Shown: one piece after another, positions 1 to 7,139 of the stretch
Layout of the letters: each line of letters opens with the position of its first letter
How positions within the stretch are numbered: the stretch's first letter is position 1
Source: Acidobacteriota bacterium
GTDB taxonomy: Bacteria; Acidobacteriota; Vicinamibacteria; Vicinamibacterales; UBA8438
Length of the DNA: 10,295 bases
Direction: 5' to 3'
Assembly: GCA_012963185.1 (NCBI GenBank)
Contig: DTWD01000151.1
Location: 1-10,295, forward strand
Notes under the pieces: generated by a model
What the model was told of the DNA's origin: nothing
Databases searched by the model: none
What the model saw: only the letters and a program-made list of their open reading frames with translations
Program-made: the position numbers and the translations under genes

Positions 1-260
1 ACCATCCACACCGACGCAGCTGAATATCCGCTCAGCGCCCGCGGCATGGGAATGCCACCGACAAGCACCAACATCGTGATGCCAATAATCACCACTTGTG
101 ATCCCGGCAGTGGCTGTAACATCAACCCAGCAATCGTGGCGAAGAAAATTCCGGTGACGCGCCATCCCTGAGCGTCGACCCCGTCTGGAATAGGCAGTAA
201 GTAAACAACAGTGACGTAAATTAACGGTAGGGCAAGGAGTCGAACTGACTTACTGTCCAT
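1..260 (-). CDS. DASS-family sodium/anion symporter, N-terminal fragment (cut by the window edge)
   Basis: This is the first 86 codons of a membrane protein that continues past the left edge. The ATG is at 258-260 and the frame is open to base 1. The translation begins MDSKSVRLLALPLIYVTVVY and then has PIPDGVDAQGWRVTGIFFAT, IAGLMLQPLPGSQVVIIGIT and PRALSGYSAASVW. The pattern P-x-GV-x-x-x-GW, then IFxATI-x-G-x-x-LQPLP, then IG-x-T, then ALSG-[FY]-S-x-x-x-VW is characteristic of the divalent anion:sodium symporter family (SLC13/CitT/YflS-like, often named 2-oxoglutarate/malate translocators). Hydrophobic stretches at about residues 7-22, 36-50 and 56-71 fit the first inner-membrane helices. The start lies 10 bases after the thiolase stop, so the two genes are probably co-transcribed, and the transporter may import a di- or tricarboxylate or another organic anion used with the thiolase pathway. 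No strong Shine-Dalgarno is visible. The family call is fairly firm, but the substrate is unknown. Confidence 0.8.
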   Translation of the reverse strand, partial: MDSKSVRLLALPLIYVTVVYLLPIPDGVDAQGWRVTGIFFATIAGLMLQPLPGSQVVIIGITMLVLVGGIPMPRALSGYSAASVWM

Positions 261-270
261 TACACGATCG

Positions 271-1479
271 CTAGTCGCAGCGCTCCAAAATAATCGCAAG
301 CCCTTGACCAACGCCAATACAAAGACTTACCAATGCGTAACGGGCGTGAATCCGCTGCAGCTGACGAGCCGCCGTTAAGGCGAGCCGTGCTCCAGATGCT
401 CCTAACGGATGCCCAATCGCGATGGCACCACCATTCGGATTTATACGACTATCACCATCAGCAATATCAAGAAGCTTTAAACAACCGAGCACCTGCGTCG
501 CAAATGCCTCATTAATCTCAATGACATCCATATCGGCCATCGTGAGATTCGCCCGATCAAGCACCTTCTGAGAAGCCGGTACTGGTCCAAGCCCCATCAC
601 ACGCGGTTCAACACCCGCGACTGCCGCAGAGACAACCCGAGCTAAGGGTGGTGCGCCCACACGATCGCCAATAGTATGAGAACCAACAACGAGCGCCGCT
701 GCACCGTCGTTAATACCAGAAGCGTTCCCGGCAGTAACAATGCCCCCTTCAACAAGTGGACGCAGTCCTGATAATTTGGCCACATCCGTATTTGGCCGCG
801 GATGTTCATCACTGTCTACGCACGTCGACGACTCCGTCCGCTTCCGTCCGGGAACAGTGACAGGGGTCAGTTCGTCTGCAAAAAACCCAGCCGTCTTTGC
901 CGCAATATATTTCGACTGTGACATTGCCGCAAACTCGTCACTCGACTGACGGGTTATGCCAAGGTCTTGTCCGACGTGTTCCGCCGTCTCATACATCGCA
1001 TGATCACCATAGACCGATGCCACCTGTGGATTTGGAAACCGTGAACCGAGTGCTGTGTCAAACACGGCAACATCTCTGCCGTATGCCTGTTCTGCTTTGG
1101 CCATCACGAATGGCGAGCGACTCATATTCTCAACACCACCCGCGATAAATAGGTCGCCCTGCCCACACTGAATCGCCCGAGACGCATCAACGACAGCAGC
1201 AAGACCACTCGCACACAATCGATTCACAGTGATTCCTGCCACCTCAACCGGTAACCCAGCGAGCAACCCGCTCCGTCTCGCAATATTTCGACAATCCTCT
1301 CCAGCCTGATTGGTGCACCCCACGACCACATCTTCAAACAACTCAACGGAAAAGGCGCTGCGAGTAACAACAGCACGAATGACCTCGGCGAGCAAGTCAT
1401 CAGCACGCACAGGAGACAAGGCTCCGGCGTGTCGTCCAAACGGGCTACGGAGTCCATCGTAAATAAATGCTTCGTTCAT
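271..1479 (-). CDS. pcaF: 3-oxoadipyl-CoA thiolase-like acetyl-CoA acyltransferase
   Basis: A thiolase of 402 residues, full length for the family. It has all the catalytic landmarks: nucleophilic Cys89 in VNRLCASGLAA, Asn323 in NEAFA, His357 in GGAIAIGHPLGASGAR and Cys387 in SLCIGVGQG. Several segments recall PcaF/PaaJ more than FadA or PhaA: GCTNQAGEDCRNIAR, IAGGVENMSRSPFVMAKA, the RFPNP segment and VTAGNASGINDGAAAL. PcaF cleaves 3-oxoadipyl-CoA to succinyl-CoA and acetyl-CoA, the last step of the beta-ketoadipate pathway for aromatics. I chose the ATG at 1477-1479 (MNEAFIYDGLRSPFGR), which matches the usual family N-terminus. A TTG six codons upstream (1497) is possible but adds residues atypical of the family. 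It is followed 10 bases later by a DASS symporter gene, probably in one unit. No other pca or paa gene is in the window, so the substrate could be another 3-oxoacyl-CoA. The thiolase call is very safe; the specific name is moderately so. Confidence 0.93.
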   Translation of the reverse strand: MNEAFIYDGLRSPFGRHAGALSPVRADDLLAEVIRAVVTRSAFSVELFEDVVVGCTNQAGEDCRNIARRSGLLAGLPVEVAGITVNRLCASGLAAVVDASRAIQCGQGDLFIAGGVENMSRSPFVMAKAEQAYGRDVAVFDTALGSRFPNPQVASVYGDHAMYETAEHVGQDLGITRQSSDEFAAMSQSKYIAAKTAGFFADELTPVTVPGRKRTESSTCVDSDEHPRPNTDVAKLSGLRPLVEGGIVTAGNASGINDGAAALVVGSHTIGDRVGAPPLARVVSAAVAGVEPRVMGLGPVPASQKVLDRANLTMADMDVIEINEAFATQVLGCLKLLDIADGDSRINPNGGAIAIGHPLGASGARLALTAARQLQRIHARYALVSLCIGVGQGLAIILERCD

Positions 1480-1556
1480 GATGTTTTCAACTGACAATAC
1501 GCAGTCTTGCCGAAACTACTATTGGCGCCACAAGACCAACGGCCGCATTCCGGCGA

Positions 1557-1580
1557 ACGTGACGTTACCCTATCTCACGT
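1557..1580. promoter_or_regulatory. Perfect 6-base inverted repeat, candidate operator upstream of the thiolase
   Basis: ACGTGA at 1557-1562 and TCACGT at 1575-1580 form a perfect 6+6 dyad around a 12-base spacer, 78-101 bases upstream of the thiolase ATG. It lies in the gap between fdhE and the thiolase gene. Read on the minus strand, the direction of both neighbours, it is not followed by a T-run, so it is not a typical intrinsic terminator. A regulator-binding site is the more natural reading. No regulator gene is in the window to pair it with. Confidence 0.35.
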
Positions 1581-1594
1581 CTTTTCGCATCAGA

Positions 1595-1609
1595 TTGATT
1601 TTGAATCAA
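1595..1609. promoter_or_regulatory. 15-base palindrome TTGATT-TTG-AATCAA, candidate operator
   Basis: TTGATT (1595-1600), spacer TTG and AATCAA (1604-1609) form a perfect dyad 116-130 bases upstream of the thiolase ATG and about 70 bases after the fdhE stop. The half-sites TTGAT/ATCAA equal those of the FNR consensus, but the spacing is five bases instead of four, so it is not a canonical FNR box. No T-run follows it, so it is unlikely to be a terminator. It may control the thiolase-symporter unit. Confidence 0.35.
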
Positions 1610-1676
1610 CCAGTTCGGGTGACCAGCAACAGTCCTTTCACCACAACTAATCGTGTCGTAGCCACTTACATACTGG

Positions 1677-2555
1677 TCAGAACCCAAGGACATTCCGCTG
1701 TAATTTGACCAGCCCCTGTTCACACGCCCACAAGTCCAATTCAACAGAAGCAAGCTCATCCACAACAGGAACCGCCAGTCCGTTGCTTCTTAAATCCACT
1801 GCCTTTATGTAGGTCTGACAGGACCGGCACTCTTCAACACGTACATGCGGCCACGACTCTGTCTCGTGGTATTGCAGCTGTTCGGCTTCCTGCTCATAAC
1901 ATTGGGGGCAACACGAACGAGAAAACGACCACGCGGACGCACACAGAGAGCAGAGCAACGTGCGCTTCCCTCTGGTGTCAGCGTCATCCTGCAAAACCGA
2001 GACCTGCGGTGACGAACCACAATATGGACAGACGGTTTTCCCATCCACCTCGCGAGGTACCCCATGCCCCACACGTCGAACCAATGCTTCGGCTATCGGC
2101 TGAAGAAATGCTCTCGGGAAAAATTCCAGGGGCAGTGTGTCGCACTCAAGCTCGGCGGCTACCTCGTCAATCGGTTGCCTGGACACAACGGCTGCCAGCA
2201 GGCGACTAGCCGAAGCAGGCGCTTCGAGTAGTCGGGCGGCTATAGCCTGAAGCACCTCTGTCGAGGACTCCGGCAACCCCTTCAGAAAAGCCGTAAAAGC
2301 CCGGTCCCTCGGCTGGCGCGGCAATCGCTCCAGATACACAGTAACCTTCTGCCCTTGAGACTGTTCGGAAGAAACCGCGACATCAAACGCCCGCGATCGA
2401 ACTGTTTTACGAAATAATTTGTCCTGTTGCCCAAGCAACGATCTGTAAAACGCCAGCATGTCACCGACGTGTGGATGTTGGGTCTGAAGACGGTCAACAC
2501 GTTTCTGACGTCGAACCCAATCCCCCGAAGGCGTACTCCCGAGAATCTGAGACAA
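1677..2555 (-). CDS. fdhE: Formate dehydrogenase accessory protein FdhE
   Basis: A cytoplasmic accessory protein of 292 residues needed for active respiratory formate dehydrogenases. FdhE proteins are rubredoxin-like iron-binding factors that interact with the catalytic subunit. The helical N-terminal half (about residues 1-165) is followed by a zinc-ribbon/rubredoxin-like C-terminal half with four CxxC pairs: Cys176/179 (CPYC), Cys202/205 (CSLC), Cys216/219 (CPQC) and Cys243/246 (CRSC). The ending VVDELASVELDLWACEQGL is the typical FdhE tail. It is the last gene of the formate dehydrogenase operon, starting 11 bases after the fdoI stop, as in E. coli fdoGHI-fdhE. The start is a TTG at 2553-2555. 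An in-frame TAG lies just upstream and no ATG occurs before residue 33, so TTG is the best choice, although its Shine-Dalgarno is weak. All expected cysteines are present. High confidence. Confidence 0.95.
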   Translation of the reverse strand: MSQILGSTPSGDWVRRQKRVDRLQTQHPHVGDMLAFYRSLLGQQDKLFRKTVRSRAFDVAVSSEQSQGQKVTVYLERLPRQPRDRAFTAFLKGLPESSTEVLQAIAARLLEAPASASRLLAAVVSRQPIDEVAAELECDTLPLEFFPRAFLQPIAEALVRRVGHGVPREVDGKTVCPYCGSSPQVSVLQDDADTRGKRTLLCSLCASAWSFSRSCCPQCYEQEAEQLQYHETESWPHVRVEECRSCQTYIKAVDLRSNGLAVPVVDELASVELDLWACEQGLVKLQRNVLGF

Positions 2556-2566
2556 TTGAAATCCGG

Positions 2567-3181
2567 TTAACTACGCGTCTGTTCTTCGTGCCAACGTGGG
2601 TGGTGATGCCGAGCCCAGCGGGCCGTCACAGTGCCATCAATCATTGCCCGGGCCGTGCCTGGATACGCGACAGTCCCAAGGTAGACGTGCACAACCAGCA
2701 GCGCGCCTCCACCCAGCGTTACGACGTAATGGATAACCCGCATCCATTGCAGCACAGCCGCATCGAATCCTGTCGGAAACCACAGGGGAACACCACTTGC
2801 AAGATGCAGTATGCCAAACATCGCCTGGAACCAGAAAAACATTTTTTGTCCGGCGTTGTACTTGCCCGCGGGGGGCACCTTGTCTGTTTCTCGCATGGCG
2901 TAGTGTCGCACCGCACCAAGCCAGCGACGGTCACCGTCATCAAGAAACATATCTCTAATCCATATGAGGATCATGAAACACATGCCAATACTAAAAATGG
3001 CCCCAACCCACGGGTGCAAAACGCGAGCCGACGGGCCGCCACCCAGAACAGTCGTTAACCAAAACAATGATGGATGCGAGAATGCAAGCCCGGTGAGCAA
3101 CAACACGACAAACGTGATCCCGACAATCCAGTGAATAAGCCGTTCAAAAAAACTAAAGCGATCGAGAAGTCGGGTTACCAC
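2567..3181 (-). CDS. fdoI: Formate dehydrogenase cytochrome b556 (gamma) subunit
   Basis: The membrane subunit of respiratory formate dehydrogenase, 204 residues (E. coli FdoI/FdnI are slightly longer). It takes electrons from the beta subunit through two b hemes and reduces quinone on the cytoplasmic side. Four membrane segments are visible at about residues 15-35, 53-75, 113-135 and 148-170. The likely heme ligands His17, His56, His151 and His165 sit where E. coli FdnI has His18, His57, His155 and His169. The quinone-pocket segment GKYNAGQK is present (Asn109, Gly111, Gln112). The start is a GTG at 3179-3181, five bases after the fdoH stop; an AGAGGA Shine-Dalgarno lies inside the end of fdoH. 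The stop is 11 bases before fdhE. The operon position fits fdoI of the fdoGHI-fdhE arrangement, but the fdn and fdo isozymes cannot be separated by sequence alone. Confidence 0.95.
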   Translation of the reverse strand: MVTRLLDRFSFFERLIHWIVGITFVVLLLTGLAFSHPSLFWLTTVLGGGPSARVLHPWVGAIFSIGMCFMILIWIRDMFLDDGDRRWLGAVRHYAMRETDKVPPAGKYNAGQKMFFWFQAMFGILHLASGVPLWFPTGFDAAVLQWMRVIHYVVTLGGGALLVVHVYLGTVAYPGTARAMIDGTVTARWARHHHPRWHEEQTRS

Positions 3182-3186
3182 TCTAG

Positions 3187-4047
3187 TTATTCCTCTTCCA
3201 GCCGTTCAGGTCCGTACGCCAGAAAATGTACAAGTGCCCCAATAACGCTAAAGCTCAAAAGGTACGCTCCGATCCGTCTGAGGAAACCCAACGCAGTCAT
3301 CGGGGCCGGGCTCGCGGTTGGGTCTGATGGCAGACTGTAATCCTCGAGTCGATCTCCGTGCGGTACGACATACATCATATGCGTGCCACCAACACCTGCC
3401 GGATTGTAAACCGCCGCATTCTCGTAACCCCGAGACTGCAGTGTCTCAATCTTTTGGTCAGCCAGAGCCAACATGTCTTCTTTGCTGCCCCAAGAAATCG
3501 CATTGGTCGGGCACGTCTTCACGCACGCAGGTTCAAGTCCGGACTCAACACGGTCAATGCACATATTGCATTTGGAGACCTTACGCGTATTCGCATCAAA
3601 CCGGGGAATATCAAAGGGACAACCGGTGACACAATACTGACAACCGATACAGTGCTCCTGGTTAAAGTCGACAATGCCATTCGTATACTGCACGATGGCA
3701 CCCGGAGCCGGACACGCGTAGAGACACCCTGGCTCTTCGCAGTGTAAACATGCATCCTTCGTGATAAGCCAATTCAGCTTCCCATCAATCTCAACTTCGT
3801 TGAACCGCATTAACAGCCATGTCTTCGGACTTAAATCCTGATGACTCTGGATGCTGCCGAAATTAGCCGTCGGTTCAACTCCAAGATCGTTCCATTCCTT
3901 ACACGCGATCTCGCACCCCTTACAACCAATGCATTTCGATATATCAACCAATTTTGAGTACGTGGGTCCATCGGAGCGAAGCGCATCCATTGGGATGAGT
4001 GCACTGGGTGTGGCGGACACACGTCGAACGGTAAGCGTATCGGTCAT
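3187..4047 (-). CDS. fdoH: Formate dehydrogenase iron-sulfur (beta) subunit
   Basis: The electron-transfer subunit of respiratory formate dehydrogenase, 286 residues. It binds four [4Fe-4S] clusters that carry electrons from the catalytic subunit in the periplasm to heme b in the membrane. The 16 cysteine ligands are all present in four groups: Cys39/42/45/49, Cys100/103/108/112, Cys133/136/139/143 and Cys160/163/175/179. The group motifs are CIGCKGCEIAC, CLHCEEPGCLYAC, CIGCQYCVTGC and CNMC with CVKTC. A single membrane anchor near the C-terminus (about 258-277, IGAYLLSFSVIGALVHFLAY) matches the family. It has no signal peptide of its own; the family is co-exported with the Tat-targeted alpha subunit. 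The ATG (4045-4047) overlaps the alpha stop as ATGA, which implies translational coupling; GGAG lies five bases before it. The stop is TAA at 3187-3189. Confidence 0.97.
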   Translation of the reverse strand: MTDTLTVRRVSATPSALIPMDALRSDGPTYSKLVDISKCIGCKGCEIACKEWNDLGVEPTANFGSIQSHQDLSPKTWLLMRFNEVEIDGKLNWLITKDACLHCEEPGCLYACPAPGAIVQYTNGIVDFNQEHCIGCQYCVTGCPFDIPRFDANTRKVSKCNMCIDRVESGLEPACVKTCPTNAISWGSKEDMLALADQKIETLQSRGYENAAVYNPAGVGGTHMMYVVPHGDRLEDYSLPSDPTASPAPMTALGFLRRIGAYLLSFSVIGALVHFLAYGPERLEEE

Positions 4048-7040
4048 GCTCGCTCCACGTTAACCAAAAAGGATTTAAATTCAGGACATTGTGTATTGGC
4101 ATCACCGACAAATGGTGTCAAGAGATTCGCCATCGATCCTTGCGTCAGACCAACAAACCCCCAGTGAACTGGAATTCCAACAGTCCACACGGTTTGACCA
4201 TTAACCAGGAGTGGCTGAATGCGTTTCGTGACGATCGCAGTACCCTGCACTTCCCCACGCTTCGACCACACCCGCACTTGGCTCCCGTTTGGAATTCCCT
4301 TTTCCTTGGCCAGCCCTTCTGGAAGTTCCACAAAAAAGTCAGGCATCGCCTCGACGAGTAATGGCACATTACTCGTCACAAAGTGCTCACGCTCGACAAC
4401 CCGATAAACCGTACAAGCATAGGGGAAATCATCATTCTCAGTCGCCAGGGTCTCGCGGACCCCGTCGTACCATCGTATGACTGGGTTAATCGGCACGTTA
4501 TTGTGTAGACGATTCGTCGTCGGACTCTCAACTGGCTCGTAGTGCTCGGAAAAAGGCCCATCTGCCAGGTGACTACTAAACAAACGCGCTACCCCTTCCT
4601 CCGTCATGATAAATGCACCAGCAGCATCAGGCCCAGGCGGCGTGGTTCGCCCATAGTCCGGGACATCGCCAATCCATTCACGTCCATTCCAAGCGATACC
4701 CGCACGAGTTTGATCCCAGGGACGTCCCTCGGCATCGGCAGATGCGCGGTTATATAGAATGCGTCGATTCGCTGGCCAGCTAAAACCCCAGTCGTGGTGC
4801 ATCCCGAGACCAGTTGGGTCGTCGGTGCCACGCCGTTGCATCTGATTCCCTGCTTCGGTGTAACTGCCGGTATAGATCCAATTGCCCGCCGCGGTCGTTC
4901 CGTCATCCCGGAGTTGCCCAAACGAATCCAGTTGCTGGCGTGTTTCCAGGTCGTAGCCATTCACCTCACGCGCTAATTCGACCAGCGTCGGCTCACGCGG
5001 ATTGAGATAATCCCAAGTCAGATGTTGAATCGGCTCATCATAAGCACCGCCCTCTTCTTGGTACAACTCCTTCACCCGCCAGAACAGTTCCGAAAGAATC
5101 CAGGTATCCGGCTTTACACCGATCGGAGGATCAACAGCTTTCTCTTTCCACTGAGCCCAACGACCGCTGTTCGTAAATGATCCATCTCGCTCAATCCAGT
5201 GCGACGAAGGCAAGTACAACACTTCCGTATCGATGGTAGATGGGTCCATCCCGGGCGCCTTCCAAAACTCAGCGGAGTCAAGCATGAAAGGGTCGATAAC
5301 AACCTTCCACTTTAGCTTTGACATGGAGTCAAGAAGGCGAGGCACATCAGGCCCAGCGAGCAATGGATTAAAGCCGAGTGCAACAAACCCTTCCAACGTG
5401 CCCTGACGCGCTTTATCCCAGATCGATAGCCATGTCGCATCCTCGCCTTGCTTCGCGAGATAGTGATAGGCGAAATCATTGTCAGAAGTGGCATGCTCAC
5501 CAAACCATGCTTTCATCTGCGATACATAAAATTTCGGGTAATTCCCCCAGTAATTGACCGTGTCGCGTACGAGCGGACGGGGTGTTGACTCATCAAGGTG
5601 ACGCCCTAGCGATGTTTGGGGCGGCGTCGGAACTTTCAGATACCCAGGAAGAATGCCAGCAACGATGGCATGATCTGTCGCGCCCTGGACATTGGCATGA
5701 CCACGGAGGGCGTTAATCCCTCCACCAGGCCGCCCAATATTACCGAGCAACAACTGCAAAATCGCTGCCGTTCTGATGATCTGAGTGCCCACGGTATGCA
5801 TCGTCCAACCAACCGCATACATGATTGTCCCAACTCGGTCTGCTCGTCCGGTGGAACAAATGATCTCAGCCATCTCAAGAAAACCGGCCTCAGAACATCC
5901 CGTAATATCGGCAACCACATCCGGGGTGTAGCGGTCGTAATGCTGCTTCAGTAGTTGGAAGACCGACCGCGGATGCTGCAGCGAGTCATCGCGCCGTGCA
6001 TAATTATCCGCGCCGCGGTCGTAATCCCAAGCTGTCTTGTCGTAGTTACTAGCTGCCTCATCGAACCCGGCAAACAGACCATCGGAAAACCCGTATTCTT
6101 CGCTAACAACGAACGAAGCATTCGTGTGCGCCCGTACATAATCGTCGTGATAGAGCGCATTCTCCAGCGTGTATCGGATAAGGCCACCGAGCAATGCGAT
6201 GTCGGACCCTGGTCGTATCTGTAAGTGCCGGTCCGCAACAGCCGACGTGCGAGTGAACCGAGGATCAATCGTGAGTAACTTAGCCCCACGATTATCACGT
6301 GCTTCAAGTGCCCACTTGAACCCACACGGGTGATTCTCAGCCGGATTGGCACCCATAACCAAAATGACATCAGCATTCTTGATATCCTTCCAATGGTTGG
6401 TCATCGCCCCGCGGCCAAACGTGGCGGCCAGACTGGCCACCGTTGGGCTATGTCATATGCGCGCCTGATGATCGATGTACACCAAACCCATGGCACGCAT
6501 CGTCTTCGTGATGAGATAGGCATCCTCGTTAGATACCGTGGCACTGCCAACCCATGCAATCCCATTACACCGATTGACTACCTGCCCCTCGTCGTCACGC
6601 TCCGTAAAGGACGCGTCACGGGAATCCTTGAACTTACGCGCGAACCAGTCCATCGCGAAGTCCCAATCAACCTCTGTCCAGTCTGAAGCGCCTGCCTCGC
6701 GGAACAACGGTTGATGTCGTAAACGGGGGCTGATTGCCAAATCCATCTGAGACGCACCCTTGGGACAGAGTGTGCCTCCATTAATCGGGTTGTCCGGATC
6801 ACCTTCAACGTGAATAACCGTATTCTTCGTATTCAGACCACCACTACCGTGCACGTACGCGATGGTGCCACAACCGACCGCACAGTAGGGGCACACTGTT
6901 CGGTATTCCTTCGCATTTTGAATCTTGAGTTGCCGAACCGCCGCCTGCGCCTGTCGGAGATCGAAACCCAAGGCACTCGCCGATACCCCACCGACAACGG
7001 TGGCCTTTATAAATGTTCGGCGAGAAATATCCGTAGCCAT
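4044..7040 (-). CDS. fdoG: Selenocysteine-containing formate dehydrogenase catalytic (alpha) subunit
   Basis: The molybdopterin enzyme that oxidises formate to CO2 in the periplasm; one continuous gene of 998 residues when the in-frame UGA at 6453-6455 is read as selenocysteine. The N-terminus has a Tat signal (SRRTFIK, residues 6-12, then a hydrophobic stretch and AQA near 31-33). Next come the [4Fe-4S] ligands Cys50, Cys53, Cys57 and Cys92, with Lys94 after the last. Residue 196 is Sec in HQARI-U-HSPTVASLA, the same position number as in E. coli FdnG, and the sequence on both sides of the UGA aligns without a gap or frame change (E. coli has QARV-U-HGPTVASLAPTFGRG). The molybdopterin domains follow, including RPGGGINALRGHANVQG and a C-terminal cofactor-binding domain with MPDFFVELPEGLAKEKG. 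E. coli FdnG/FdoG are about 1015 residues. The start ATG (7038-7040) has AGGAAG three bases upstream. The gene ends in UGA, overlapping fdoH by four bases. Automatic annotation will tend to split it at 6453. Confidence 0.96.
6423..6441 (-). promoter_or_regulatory. Bacterial SECIS hairpin
   Basis: On the minus strand, 11 bases after the UGA, the RNA reads GGUGGCC-AGUCU-GGCCGCC. The two seven-base arms pair with six Watson-Crick pairs and one U-G pair, closing a five-base loop AGUCU. In E. coli fdhF the SECIS stem likewise starts 11 bases after the UGA, carries an important bulged U at its third base and a GU in the apical loop recognised by SelB. Here the U is at the same third position and GU is in the loop. 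The stem is more GC-rich than in E. coli. Distance, U and loop agree, so this is a convincing SelB target. Confidence 0.9.
6453..6455 (-). other. UGA codon recoded as selenocysteine (Sec196 of FdoG)
   Basis: The minus-strand codon TGA stands between ...DHQARI and HSPTVASLAATFGRG. Homologous respiratory formate dehydrogenases have Sec (or Cys) ligating molybdenum at exactly this place, followed by His. The reading frame continues without shift for a further 802 residues. The requirement for SelA, SelB, SelC and SelD is established for bacteria; none of these genes is in the window. Confidence 0.95.
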
Positions 7041-7051
7041 CGACTTCCTAT

Positions 7052-7065
7052 GATTGTAACCAATC
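7052..7065. promoter_or_regulatory. Perfect 14-base dyad GATTG-TAAC-CAATC in the fdoG/fdhD divergent gap
   Basis: The 5-4-5 inverted repeat lies 12 bases upstream of the fdoG ATG and 75 bases upstream of the fdhD ATG chosen here. It is in the only non-coding gap (7041-7139) from which the operon and fdhD can both be transcribed. The layout (two 5-base arms, 4-base spacer) is that of a dimeric regulator site, but the half-sites differ from FNR (TTGAT/ATCAA). It contains TACAAT on the minus strand, which resembles a -10 hexamer but sits too close to the ribosome-binding site to be a comfortable promoter. No other promoter stands out in the gap. Confidence 0.35.
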
Positions 7066-7139
7066 TCGCCAAACGAAAACCGGACAATTCAGACAAACTC
7101 GGGAGCAGCAACAATACCCACAGCGAGTATGATGCTGCG

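Noticed and set aside
1523..1530. Octamer ATTGGCGC shared with 9606-9613, both in intergenic DNA
   Set aside because: It is only eight bases, lies at different distances and orientations relative to the genes, and could easily occur by chance; not enough for a shared regulator site.
1595..1609. Intrinsic terminator for fdhE
   Set aside because: The stem is short and AT-rich and no T-run follows in the direction of transcription.
2471..3058. Plus-strand open frame of 195 codons across fdoI and fdhE
   Set aside because: It is antisense to two clear family members, low in hydrophobic core pattern, and without recognisable motifs; a shadow frame.
5616..5954. Plus-strand open frame of 112 codons inside fdoG
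   Set aside because: It is opposite well-conserved fdoG coding sequence and has no recognisable domain; it is a shadow frame.
4044..7040. Two separate genes, or a pseudogene broken by a stop at 6453
   Set aside because: The frame is unchanged across the UGA, both sides match one family without a gap, the UGA sits at the known Sec position and a SECIS hairpin follows at the proper distance.
7053..7058. TACAAT on the minus strand as the fdoG -10 element
   Set aside because: It would start transcription within or next to the ribosome-binding site, and there is no good -35 at 16-18 bases.
6810..7139. N-terminal extension of fdhD into the fdoG region
   Set aside because: It is antisense to conserved fdoG coding sequence (Tat signal and Fe-S motif), and FdhD homology begins only at the ATG at 7140.
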